Assembly: GCA_011316305.1 (NCBI GenBank) | Contig: SAUG01000021.1 | Span: 124,001-188,000, forward strand | Length of the DNA stretch: 64,000 bases | Direction: 5' to 3' | Source: Rusavskia elegans | Taxonomy: Eukaryota; Ascomycota; Lecanoromycetes; Teloschistales; Teloschistaceae | Shown: positions 55,160 to 64,000 of the stretch, piece after piece | Numbering within the stretch: position 1 is the first letter of the stretch | Layout of the letters: every line of letters begins with the position of its first letter | The notes under the pieces: generated by a model | Told to the model about the DNA's origin: nothing | Seen by the model: only the letters and a program-made list of their open reading frames with translations | Databases searched by the model: none | Translations under genes and position numbers: made by a program

Positions 55160-55609
55160 GGCGGTTTTCTGATGACCAGGGGGAGGTCGCCAGGGGGGGG
55201 GGCTACAATATATATGGAAGAAGAACGTTCTGCTGATGTTCGAGAAAAGCTTTGGGTGGATGGTTGGCAGCACACACACGTACATGCCAGTGTGTGAAGG
55301 AGGAGGAGAGCATTGTTGTACATAGTTCTTTCGTTACGTTGGGAGATACCATTTCGCAAGGCGTTTCTTTTTGGTGGTGGTATTTTGTCACTTCGAAGAT
55401 ACATACACACGGGGCGATGTCGATATGGTTGGCGAGGGAGGTACAATATATGAAGTACCAAGCGTTTGTATTTCGATGTAGCTAAAGCAACCCTAATAAA
55501 GCTATCATGTTCTAAAATTGGTATTCGAGAATTCGACTGAAAGCCTCTCGAGATCCTGATGTCATGTCAAGTGCCTGCAACAGACTCTTCGGCATTCCTC
55601 CCATTCACC
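55160..55609. other. Convergent 3' region between the kelch and A-T-R genes
   Basis: It begins with a run of G near 55190 and holds no gene. Confidence 0.6.
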
Positions 55610-58600
55610 TCAAAACCCCCACTGCCTCAACCACAACCCCATCCATTCCGGCCCCACCCCCTGCAACGCCCTCACCGTCTCACTCCTTCCCGCCGTCTCG
55701 CTCGTTTCCAGTACCGTACACCCATCCCGATCCCCATCTCCATCCCTACCCCCATCGCCTCCCTTCAACGAATCAAAGAAATCCAGGAGTTTGATCGCTG
55801 GGTTCTTGTCTACTGAATCGGAATCGCCTTGCATGTTGGTGGTGGATGAAGAATGGAGTAACTCCACCCAGCTGTCATAGTCGACGATTTGGATTTCCTG
55901 TTCGGGGGGTGGGTGAGGCAGGGAGATGGAGAGGTGGGCTACAATGGTCGGGAGGAGCGAAGACCAGGATGAGGGGTTAGGGTTCGTGAGGTTGAATGTG
56001 TGGTGCAAGGTTGTCGTGGTGGAGGTGCGGGTGGGTTGGGTGATGACGGAAGAAAGAGAGAGGTCGAGGAGAGCTTTGGCGGCGAGGTCGCATGGGATCC
56101 AGGCTATGTCGTTGAAGGCGGGGATTGTGCTGGGGAGGGCGTGGAGGTGGGAGGATGAGGCGATGAGCTGCATATATTAATATCATGGTTGAAACTATAA
56201 TGGGAGATATAAATGGCGAGGAGGATGTTTGTATGTATAAAGGGGGATGGAGGGAAGGGAACGAGAGAGGTAGAGCTTACGCTAGGTAACCACTCCTTCC
56301 GATTCCATTGTCCACCTTCCTTAACTACCGGCCCGGCAAGTTGACCCACTCGGACCGTAGCTGATGGTACACCTGATCTCTGAGCTGCATTCTCCAAAAT
56401 GCGTTCAGCGATGAATTTGGATTCGCCGTAGCCTGTGGCGGCGGGGATGCTGTAATCGTGTAAAGGGGCCTCGGGGACTTTTTCGTTGGGGTGTTTCGTG
56501 CTCCAATTACCAAGTGTGGAGATGCTGGAGGTGAAGATTATGGTAGGACGCAGTGTGGATTTGGCGGAAAGATTGATCAGGTTGCGGACTCCGGCGATGT
56601 GCGGCTTGAAGGAGGAGAGGGCGAGGTTGAAATCGACTTGCCATTGGTTGTCTGGGAATGAGGTATTTGTTAGTCTGCGAAAGGAAGGTGGCTTGGTGAA
56701 GAACAATAACTTACGGATGATCAAGTTGGCTTCTGTGAGCGTAGTCTTGTATTCGTCGTCGTCCAAGCCGAGTTGCGGTCTGCTAAGATCTGCTTGGAGG
56801 AAATGGACTTTTCCGTGCCAATCCTGGGTCAACCCTTTCGAAGCATGGCTGGAGCGCTGTCGTGATTCGCCGTCTGCACTTCGGTTGAGACAAATGATTT
56901 TGTTGATTCCTGGTCTTGCTAGAGCGTCGTCTAGGACATAAGATCCAAGTGAGCCTGTACTGCCGGTAAGGACTACAGTGAGACCCTCGTTTCTCGCAGG
57001 CAGTCTCGGTACGCTGGACGGAAGTAGACTGTCGGAGAACTCCTGGACCATTTGTTTCATCAAGTCGGTTCGTGTGGTCTCAGCGGCTTCTTCCCCACTC
57101 ACATTGGGGTTCAACAGGGTGAATATAGCGGAGGCCAGTCTCCTGAGACTTGGATTCGAGTAGATGAATTTCGGCGAAACACGAGGTGCGACTTCGTCGT
57201 TCTGTGAGCTGATTGCAGATTTGAGCTGTCGTGTAATATTCATGACTTGTAGTGAGTCAATACCCAAGCCGAAGAAGTCTTCATCGAAATCCATGTCGTT
57301 CATTTTGCAGCTCTCCTCTAACAAGGGCTTCAACGACATCATGAGCGTATTGCGGTCTTTGATGTCTAGCTCAAATGCCGTTGATGCGTTCGAGCTCTTG
57401 ATCTCATCATAGAAATCGTTGATCTCTTGTTCGTAGAGGTTTAATGTCGGCAAACGTTTGATCGTGCCCTTGTCCGCTCGGAGCACTGGTTTCTCCGATC
57501 TTACGAAAATGACATGATCGTACCCAAGCTTCCCATACGCCGGCGCAACCTCATTGGCTTTGTCGATGTAGGGTTGGAAACTCTGCCTGAAGGCCTCTCG
57601 GTTTTCTGTGGATTGTGGATATCCATGCCAAAGCTCGATCAATGCTGCTGGCTCGAACCTAGCTTGACCCACCACAAGAGCTCCTTCTACATCAGGGTGT
57701 GACATCAATACACTTTGCATTGCGTTGGGATTGAGCTTCTCGCCATTCGATAGCACGATAACATCGTCAGATCTTCCAGCGTAGAGCCACGTGTTTTCTT
57801 TGGATGGGTGCTTGGAGTAGAGGTCATGAGTGGCATACTGGTCTTGATCTGGGAAGGTGTACCAGGTGCTATGGTAAGGGTCTGTAGATGTCGATCTGAC
57901 GATGACCAGTTCATAGAGATCACCGTCCACGTGTTCAAACTTGATACCCTCAAGGTCAGGACTGTAATGGAATGACTGCCAGTCTTCGGGGCTGGTAGCA
58001 TGGGTTGGCATCATGCTTGTTTCTGAGGACCCCATAATGTCTCGGACCCTGGTATACTGCGAGACTGTGTCGCCAGCTGTCTTGACCAGTGGACCTTCGT
58101 AGATAGTCAGTCTCCGGTGTAGCGGCGATTGCAGCGACTCACCTCCCCCGAAGCCCGCGTAGTCCACCTTGTGTAGACGATCCAGTGAAGCCTGAGACTG
58201 GCTCATCTCTCCCAGTATTGATGGTGGTAGCAAGCAAGAACCGAGCTTGAGGCTGTCCAACATATCGTCGACAAGATCAACGCTCACAGGCCGTCCTGCA
58301 GGTGGCCAGACCACGGTCTGCTCGTAGTAAAGCGCTATAGCGAGGGAGCATAGGATACCGCCCATCTGGAATACATATGCTTAGCCATCCAGCCATCGAG
58401 GTGAATGCATAGCGAAAAATATACAATGGAGCCGACGTGGTAACATACGTGAAAGGGTGGCAATGCCTCAAAGCTAGGTTTCGCTGATACCAAGTCTATA
58501 ACAGCGGGTGGTTGGCTGTTGTATGCTCCTAGGTTATGCTGCGCGTCGACTGTTGCAAGTCCGCCGTGGTATAAAGTAATTGGCTTCGGGAGACCAGTTG

Positions 58601-59256
58601 ATCCAGAGGTATGAATAACAATGAATGGATCGTTCTTGGCGTCTTCGAAGCTCTTGCTGTAGTCGTAGTGGCTCACGCACTCTTTCGACAAAAGATCCAA
58701 GAGACTGTCGAGAACGATATGGCGCGGGCCATTGTCCTGCAAGAGCTGCTCGACCTGAACCTCTGCCGAAGTGATCAGAGTGTGACATTGCGTCTTTTCC
58801 AACAGGGATCGTGTGCCCTCGCTAGTGTTCCGTGTCGATGGGAACAATGTCTAGAAAGACGTCAGATGTCAGTCTCAGTATTAGCAAAGTTGGGAGAAGA
58901 CGGGACCTTGAGCCCAACCTTGGCTGCAGCCAAAGCAAGGATGTAGTATCTGGGGTCCGCTATTGAAATTAGCAATGCTTTCAATCACATCATCTTCATG
59001 ACTTACTCGCGCCGATGTATGCAATGGTCTCGAACCTTTGACCCCTGCCAATTGTTCGCTCAAGCCAGAGGGCAACAGTGTTGACCGACTGAGCAAGCAT
59101 GCTGTAAGTAACTTCATGAAACCCATTCTCCAGGTCTTTGGATTTTGGGATCACCGCAAAAAGCTTATCAGGACTGTCTCGGGCCAAATCGTCAACCAGA
59201 GTCGGCAGCAATCTCTGTCCATACTCAGGTGCAGTCGGTATGGCTAGGCTTCCCAT
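55610..59256 (-). CDS. NRPS-like adenylation-thiolation-reductase (A-T-R) enzyme
   Basis: A carboxylic-acid-reductase-type multidomain enzyme: the A domain activates a carboxylic acid as adenylate, the T domain carries it as a thioester and the R domain releases it as aldehyde or alcohol using NADPH. Start at 59256 (MGSLAIPTAPEYGQRLLPTL). About seven exons, with introns near 58960-59006, 58851-58906, 58366-58448, 58097-58143, 56651-56712 and 56174-56280, and roughly 1080 residues. The A domain shows HTSGSTGLPKPI, the RDIMGSSETSM segment and NGEKLNPNAMQSVL. The T domain is DEDFFGLGIDSLQVMNITRQL with the phosphopantetheine Ser. The R domain has VVLTGSTGSLGSYVLDDALA (NADP binding) and YGESKFIAERI (Tyr-X3-Lys). 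There is no condensation domain. The substrate is not predictable by eye. No tailoring enzyme, transporter or regulator is adjacent. Confidence 0.88.
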
Positions 59257-61258
59257 GATGATCTGTTATAAGTGCAATCGTAATAATTCGAATGATCCTA
59301 GGAATTTTAGTCGTGGTTTGTGGGTCTGGAGATATTTGTTTGACTATTTTACAATACGAAGAGCGAGCAATTATAGACCACAATGGATAGGCTTCGACAT
59401 GAGACCAAATTGCCTCAATCCATCAACATAGATACTTTTGAAGAACCGAGGCATCATCAGTATCGTGATAGTACACAAATGCATCATATCGATGCACTGT
59501 ACGGATCAGACGGCAACAACAAGCTTCTTTTCACCCTGTAAAACATACATCATAGGAGAAAACAACGCAGATGCTGACGACAATTGAAAGTTGCATGCCG
59601 ATTAAGCGTTTTGTGACTGGAATGCAATGGCGTTGCGTCTGTGTGTTTAACTTACCTCTTGCATCTTTCACAGCATCGGACCGGCAGGACTCGGACCGAC
59701 GCGCATCCGAGCTCGGTGATCGGTGTCAACAAAAGGCGATATGCAGCAATTGGTGGGCTCTTCCGTTGCTACATTTGTACGGTAGGAGCTCCTAGGGTAT
59801 ATCGTGGTACCTATTTGAACGGCACCTCGACGTCATCGACATATCGATAGACCACTCTCTGTCTGGCCGGAAAGCATCTCAGCCGGTATCCAGGGAATCT
59901 GCATAAAACTATCGAAATGGACGAACACTGAAATGTCTCGGATTATGTCGAAGAAATATCATCCTCTGGTAGGTCGGCGCATCGACATGGTCAGTAAGTA
60001 ACACTCTCCAGCCGGTACCAGCGGCACCCGAAGACTGCCACACGAGGAAGAACCTCAACTGGCAGGCTGACAATTTCTTCTGTCAACGGAAGAATCAAAG
60101 GATCTAGCCTAGCAGATTAGTTTGTGATAGGAGCGGGCTGATCCTGAAGGTGTGAATGTGTTGGCTCGGACTCGGTTCCGTAACGTACCCGGCTCCGTAA
60201 CGTACCCGGCTCATGAGAGTCAAAAGCAGATTCGTCTGTCACTGCGGGGGAGTTGAGTGCCATACATCGAGATCTGACGTAGCTTATCCTCATTATTGAC
60301 AGGGGTGTGTTCTCAAAAGATTCGTAGCAATAATCTTTCGTTGAACCGAAACGTGTACGAAATTCGAGGCTCACTGAAACTCTCTCATGACTGCGTCATC
60401 CGCGTTCACTGCACCTTAACGCGTGAAATCTCCGACTCCTCCTTCACACTGAGCTTGGGATCCGACGGCCAACTCTTTGATGTGAAGCAGTATACGCAGA
60501 TCCAGATTCAAATCTCAAACCTCAAACTTCAATGAACGGACAGCAAGCTTCCGGTCGGCAATTGCCGCCACCAAGGGACGCTTGGTTGGTTGATAGAACA
60601 AAGTGTCTGCGCAAGAGGTAGGTGCTGCTACGACTTCGAGAAGGCGATTGAAAACAGGCCAACGATAGCTTACACGACCTTATAAGATCTCAACGTCCCT
60701 CCAAGGCATCTACCATCACCGCAGATATCCAGAAAACCATTGGGGAGCCTGGGTATGACCACAGTCAGTCATTGAACGTATCCTGTCTGAAGGTCAACCG
60801 ATGTCTGATCTATCCAATGCTCTAGAGAACTTCGAATGGACGGAAGACACACCGCTGGGAAGGTGGGACAGTGACGACCCTGGCTTCACCCAATGATGGT
60901 ATGAGAGAACCTGTTGCGCGAGGGAACAGAACTCTGGCTAAGGCACTGTGTATCCAGGTGCAAATAGTTTTATGCTGGCAGCTGTTGGATGTTCGGTTCA
61001 CATCTTGGTGAAACATAACCATAGGTCTGGCTTCAGACTTGACGGGAACAAAATGGAGCTGTGAAGATCTAGACCAATGGAGAATCATTACCTACCTACT
61101 GCTAAGGTAGACTCAAGTCGAAAGGATGAAGTGACGGTAGCGAATCGCATTGACCTGACCTTGCTGGCCACCGTAATCTCTTGGCCCACGTTTCTCAATC
61201 CGAGCTCCACGATTTTCTTTTGGAGCTCTAGTACCATCTGCATAGCAACTCCACGAAA
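59257..61258. other. 2.0-kb intergenic region upstream of A-T-R and NOP13
   Basis: A divergent promoter region. I find no supported gene, only a small direct repeat near 60.2 kb. Confidence 0.5.
60178..60211. repeat. 17-bp perfect tandem duplication
   Basis: CCGTAACGTACCCGGCT occurs twice head to tail (60178-60194 and 60195-60211), about 0.9 kb upstream of the A-T-R start. It could be a duplicated factor-binding site; this is inference. Confidence 0.8.
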
Positions 61259-62545
61259 ATGGGCTCAATAGCCGGATCGGAAGTCTTTACGGATTTGAGT
61301 AAACATTCCAAGAAACGCAAAAGAAACGATGAAGCCTCAGGAGAGCTCCAAGTCGACATCAATGCACCGGAACCTCCTTCCAAGAAAGCAATGAGGAAGG
61401 CTAAGAAAGGGAAAACCACTGCGACTGCCAGTGCAGTCACCGCTACCGATCCAGCAGCAGACGACGCTCAGAGCACTGACGGTGTAGCTTCCCCACCCAA
61501 AGACAAAGACGCTACGACTGAGCAAGCGGCAGCTTCCAAACGCTCAGAACATGGCATCTGGATCGGTAATCTTCCCTACACCGTCACAAAAGCCGATCTA
61601 CGTACATTTTTCACCAAAAACACCGAAATTTCCGAAGAGTCTATCACAAGAGTCCACGTCCCACTGCCAGCCGACCCTTCATCATCCTACCAGAAAATCA
61701 AGCCTCAAAACAAGGGTTTCGCCTATGTCGACTTCTCCACCGCGGAAGCCGTAGCTGTGGCCCTCGCATTGAGCGAAACGCTGCTCATGGGAAGGAAAGT
61801 GCTCATCAAGGACGCACATAATTTCGAGGGACGACCGGAGAAAACGAAAGATGGGGACACCGAAGATGCTGCAGGTACAAGATCACGCCCGCCGGGAAAG
61901 CCGCCGAACAAGAGGATTTTTGTGGGGAATCTGTGGTTTAATACGGAGAAGAGCGATCTAGAGGAACATTTCGCTCAATGCGGGGAGGTGCTCGATGTAC
62001 ACATTGCCACATTCGAGGACTCGGGCAAGTGTAAGGGGTACGCGTGGATCACGTTCGCAGAGATCGAAGCTGCGGAGGCTGCAGTGAGGGGGTACATCAT
62101 GAAAAAGGCTGTGGATGAGGACGACGAGGACGAAAACGGGAGCGAGGACGGCGAACCTTCTAGATCTAGGCAGAAATCCAAGAAAAAGAAACCAAAGGAA
62201 CGGAAATGGTGGGTCAACAAAGTCAGAGGCCGACAGTTGAGGATGGAATTTGCAGAAGATGCAACGGTACGGTACAAGAAGCGATTTGGGAAAGATGCCC
62301 CAGCGCGTGCAAACGGACAAGGGGCTTCTGTAGAAGAGGAGGGAACAGCTCCAACGAACGACGCTCCGACAGTTGACACCACGGAGGCAAAGCCCAAGTT
62401 TCGTCAACGAGACTCTGACCCGCCGCGTCGTCCGCCAAAGAAGGCAGACGCCCGCAACGTCAAACCAGGAGCTGCTCTCGCTGCAGCGCCTCGGCAGGCT
62501 GGTGGTATTGTCGCTGGTCAAGGGAAGAAGATCACCTTTGACTGA
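61259..62545 (+). CDS. NOP13: Nucleolar RNA-binding protein Nop13 (two RRMs)
   Basis: 428 residues, one exon, close to the roughly 400 of yeast Nop13. The Lys-rich N-terminus (SKHSKKRKRNDE and KKAMRKAKKGK) supplies nuclear and nucleolar targeting. RRM1 spans about 98-190 with RNP2 GIWIGNLPY and RNP1 NKGFAYVDF. RRM2 spans about 218-310 with RIFVGNLWFN and CKGYAWITF, interrupted by an acidic/basic insert, and ends RGRQLRMEFAED. The C-terminal tail is basic with RRPPKK and KKITFD. The family binds pre-ribosomal particles. The ATG at 61259 follows a short leader. Confidence 0.9.
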   Translation: MGSIAGSEVFTDLSKHSKKRKRNDEASGELQVDINAPEPPSKKAMRKAKKGKTTATASAVTATDPAADDAQSTDGVASPPKDKDATTEQAAASKRSEHGIWIGNLPYTVTKADLRTFFTKNTEISEESITRVHVPLPADPSSSYQKIKPQNKGFAYVDFSTAEAVAVALALSETLLMGRKVLIKDAHNFEGRPEKTKDGDTEDAAGTRSRPPGKPPNKRIFVGNLWFNTEKSDLEEHFAQCGEVLDVHIATFEDSGKCKGYAWITFAEIEAAEAAVRGYIMKKAVDEDDEDENGSEDGEPSRSRQKSKKKKPKERKWWVNKVRGRQLRMEFAEDATVRYKKRFGKDAPARANGQGASVEEEGTAPTNDAPTVDTTEAKPKFRQRDSDPPRRPPKKADARNVKPGAALAAAPRQAGGIVAGQGKKITFD

Positions 62546-62923
62546 GGATGCTCGCATATTCCCGTCATGCAGGGAGGGTGATTGTCTGCGCAAAGTAGAA
62601 CATCAGAGATACCCCATGATTGGTGGTTGTTGTTCATAGAAAGTCGAGAGAACATCGAATTTCTCTTGCTCATCTCGTTGACATGAACGTATAATGTCCC
62701 CTTGCGCGTAGAACGCCTTCGCTTTCCACCCTCTGTATACCGGGTATCATCTCTTCCAGACCCATGAACAGATCGGCACACCGCGCGCATGTATACCGTG
62801 CATCTTCGTACCATCCACGCGCTCGAGTAATCTACTTCATCTTCCTCCCACTCGCCGCACTGCATCATAGTCAAATCCAACCTCTACCCACTCACCTAAG
62901 GAATCAACCAAACAACATCAAAC
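62546..62923. other. Convergent 3' region between NOP13 and the small membrane protein gene
   Basis: 378 bp, no gene supported. Confidence 0.6.
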
Positions 62924-63355
62924 TCACCTCCCTATCCTCTTCCCCTTCTCCTCCTCCTGCTGACCCCACAACCCCCCCGTCCAACTCGAGAAATTCCACG
63001 CCTTGACCAAAATACTGCCACAAACTCGTTAGCCGTCCACTATACCTTTCCCCTTCGCCTTAGCCTTCCCCTCTCCTACTCCCCCCCTCCCTCACCAATC
63101 CAACCACCCAACCCCCAAAAGATAAAACAAGCAAACATACCTCTGCGTCCGATCAACATACCCTTCCCTCCCCACCTCCTTAACACCAACCCTCATCCCA
63201 TCCTTCGTCAACACAACATGTTTCCTCTCCATGCGCTTCTCCGTCTGCGTCTTGACGTCCGTGGCGATGGTGTAGATTGCATAGGCGATGAAGGCGAAGA
63301 TGGATAGGAGGATGACGAGGAGGAGGAGAGGGAGGAGGCGGGTGAGGGTTGACAT
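62924..63355 (-). CDS. Small single-pass membrane protein, conserved in fungi, function unknown
   Basis: Exons are complement 63141-63355 and 62924-63014, separated by a 126-bp intron; the 306 nt give 101 residues. It starts MSTLTRLLPLLLLVILLSIFAF, a hydrophobic N-terminal helix continuing to YAIYTIATDV, then a conserved basic region (TEKRMERKHVVLTKDGMRVGVKEV) and EGYVDRTQS, ending in ILVKAWNFSSW and an acidic/basic tail. The pattern (short luminal N-terminus, one membrane helix, cytosolic basic tail with a V-x-V-x-x-K-x-G-M-x-V-G-V-K-E-V-like block) fits unnamed ascomycete proteins of similar size. The frame is open upstream of the ATG, but the ATG at 63355 gives the membrane helix at the very N-terminus. 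Confidence 0.75.
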
Positions 63356-64000
63356 TTTTTCGTGGGGGCTTGTTCTTATCGCTGTTGCTATGCTTTGGGT
63401 GTTCGGTGGAGGAAGATGGACGAAGGTATGTGTGATTTTGGGTTTCGTTGGGGCTCGACGAGGGGGCCGGTTTTGGAGGGGAATAAACGAAGGGGTGGTG
63501 TGTGGTGGAAAAGGTAGCGTATGAGTGGTGAGTCGCGTGCGCAGAACGGAAGGGTGAGAGGGTCTTGTGCGCGAAGACGGCAGCTGGTCTAGATATGGTA
63601 GCTTCTTCCAGGCTTGCGATCCAAGGCTACGAAGGATTTGTCGGTTGTATATGGCGCAGTTGTAGGCTATGGGCGATGATGGCATAGCCTCAGGGGAGCA
63701 AACATGCATTCGGAGGATCTGCATTCAATAATCCAAGGCGCCGCGCGTCAACCATGCAACATCAACAACGGCTGACAGCATTCTTCGGTACCTCGATACA
63801 GGATTCCGATTTAACGATTGCTCGAATGACTTTGGAATTGAACAGTCGGGCAGCTTTTCAGCCAATCTGCACTTTTCTGCGACGAGGATGACATTTCATC
63901 GACATCGACGCAGTACATGGTAAACGCTACACTGGCTCATATCCATAATCATGATGCAAAAAGCCTAATCCCACTCGCTGGAGCGCCGATCTCGCATACC
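63356..64000. other. Right edge, no supported gene
   Basis: The upstream region of the small membrane protein gene. No coding frame that I can support reaches the edge. Confidence 0.5.

Noticed and set aside
55610..59256. A biosynthetic gene cluster around the A-T-R enzyme
   Set aside because: The neighbours on both sides (kelch membrane protein, Nop13) are not biosynthetic, and the PRISE-like reductase and SnoaL-like protein are 6-12 kb away with unrelated genes between them.
1..64000. tRNA, rRNA genes and CRISPR arrays
   Set aside because: I found no B-box-like cloverleaf, rRNA stretch or spacer-repeat array by eye. A tRNAscan-type search would be decisive for tRNAs.

Overview
The window is nuclear DNA from a filamentous ascomycete (Pezizomycotina). 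Genes carry short introns (mostly 42-110 bp, GT-AG), intergenic spaces are short, both strands are used, and there is an AT-rich, stop-riddled repeat block with the signature of repeat-induced point mutation (RIP). An introner-like repeat and the gene families present make a Dothideomycete plausible, but that is inference.

Layout. Bases 1-5728 are one RIP-destroyed Ty1/Copia retrotransposon on the minus strand (gag, protease, integrase and reverse transcriptase are still legible), running off the left edge. It is interrupted twice by a 0.6-0.7 kb TA-flanked element in opposite orientations. Next to it lies a damaged CorA-like metal transporter gene (6215-9139). From about 10.4 kb to the right edge the sequence is ordinary gene-rich chromosome: a PH-C2-RasGAP, a disordered fungal protein, mitochondrial ribosomal protein mL58, cyclophilin-40, D-aminoacyl-tRNA deacylase, the CCR4-NOT subunit Not3/5, a small conserved unknown protein, the stress bZIP factor Atf1/AtfA, the telomere-capping subunit Ten1, ESCRT-III Snf7, the FHA-forkhead regulator Fhl1, and a C2H2/fungal_trans regulator. 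Then come a broken membrane-anchored aspartic-protease-like gene, a PRISE-like reductase, a secreted SnoaL-like protein, a 2-oxoglutarate oxygenase, a DsbA/FrnE-like protein, a kelch membrane protein, a free-standing adenylation-thiolation-reductase enzyme, the nucleolar RRM protein Nop13, and a small single-pass membrane protein.

Most genes are housekeeping and do not form a pathway. Convergent pairs: Cyp40/DTD1, Atf1/Ten1, Snf7/Fhl1, oxygenase/DsbA-like, kelch/A-T-R, Nop13/small membrane protein. Divergent pairs sharing promoters: 401-aa protein/mL58, DTD1/Not3, Ten1/Snf7, DsbA-like/kelch. The A-T-R enzyme is the only specialised-metabolism-type gene, and no cluster partners are visible beside it.

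The most unusual signals are (a) the pair of inverted TA-flanked elements nested in one Copia copy, whose removal restores the Copia reading frame at both sites, (b) a palindromic repeat shared by introns of two unrelated genes 40 kb apart, and (c) several micro-exons, including a 7-nt first coding exon before a GC-AG intron. Exon coordinates were worked out by eye from splice signals, reading frame and family similarity; where the total is a multiple of three this is noted.
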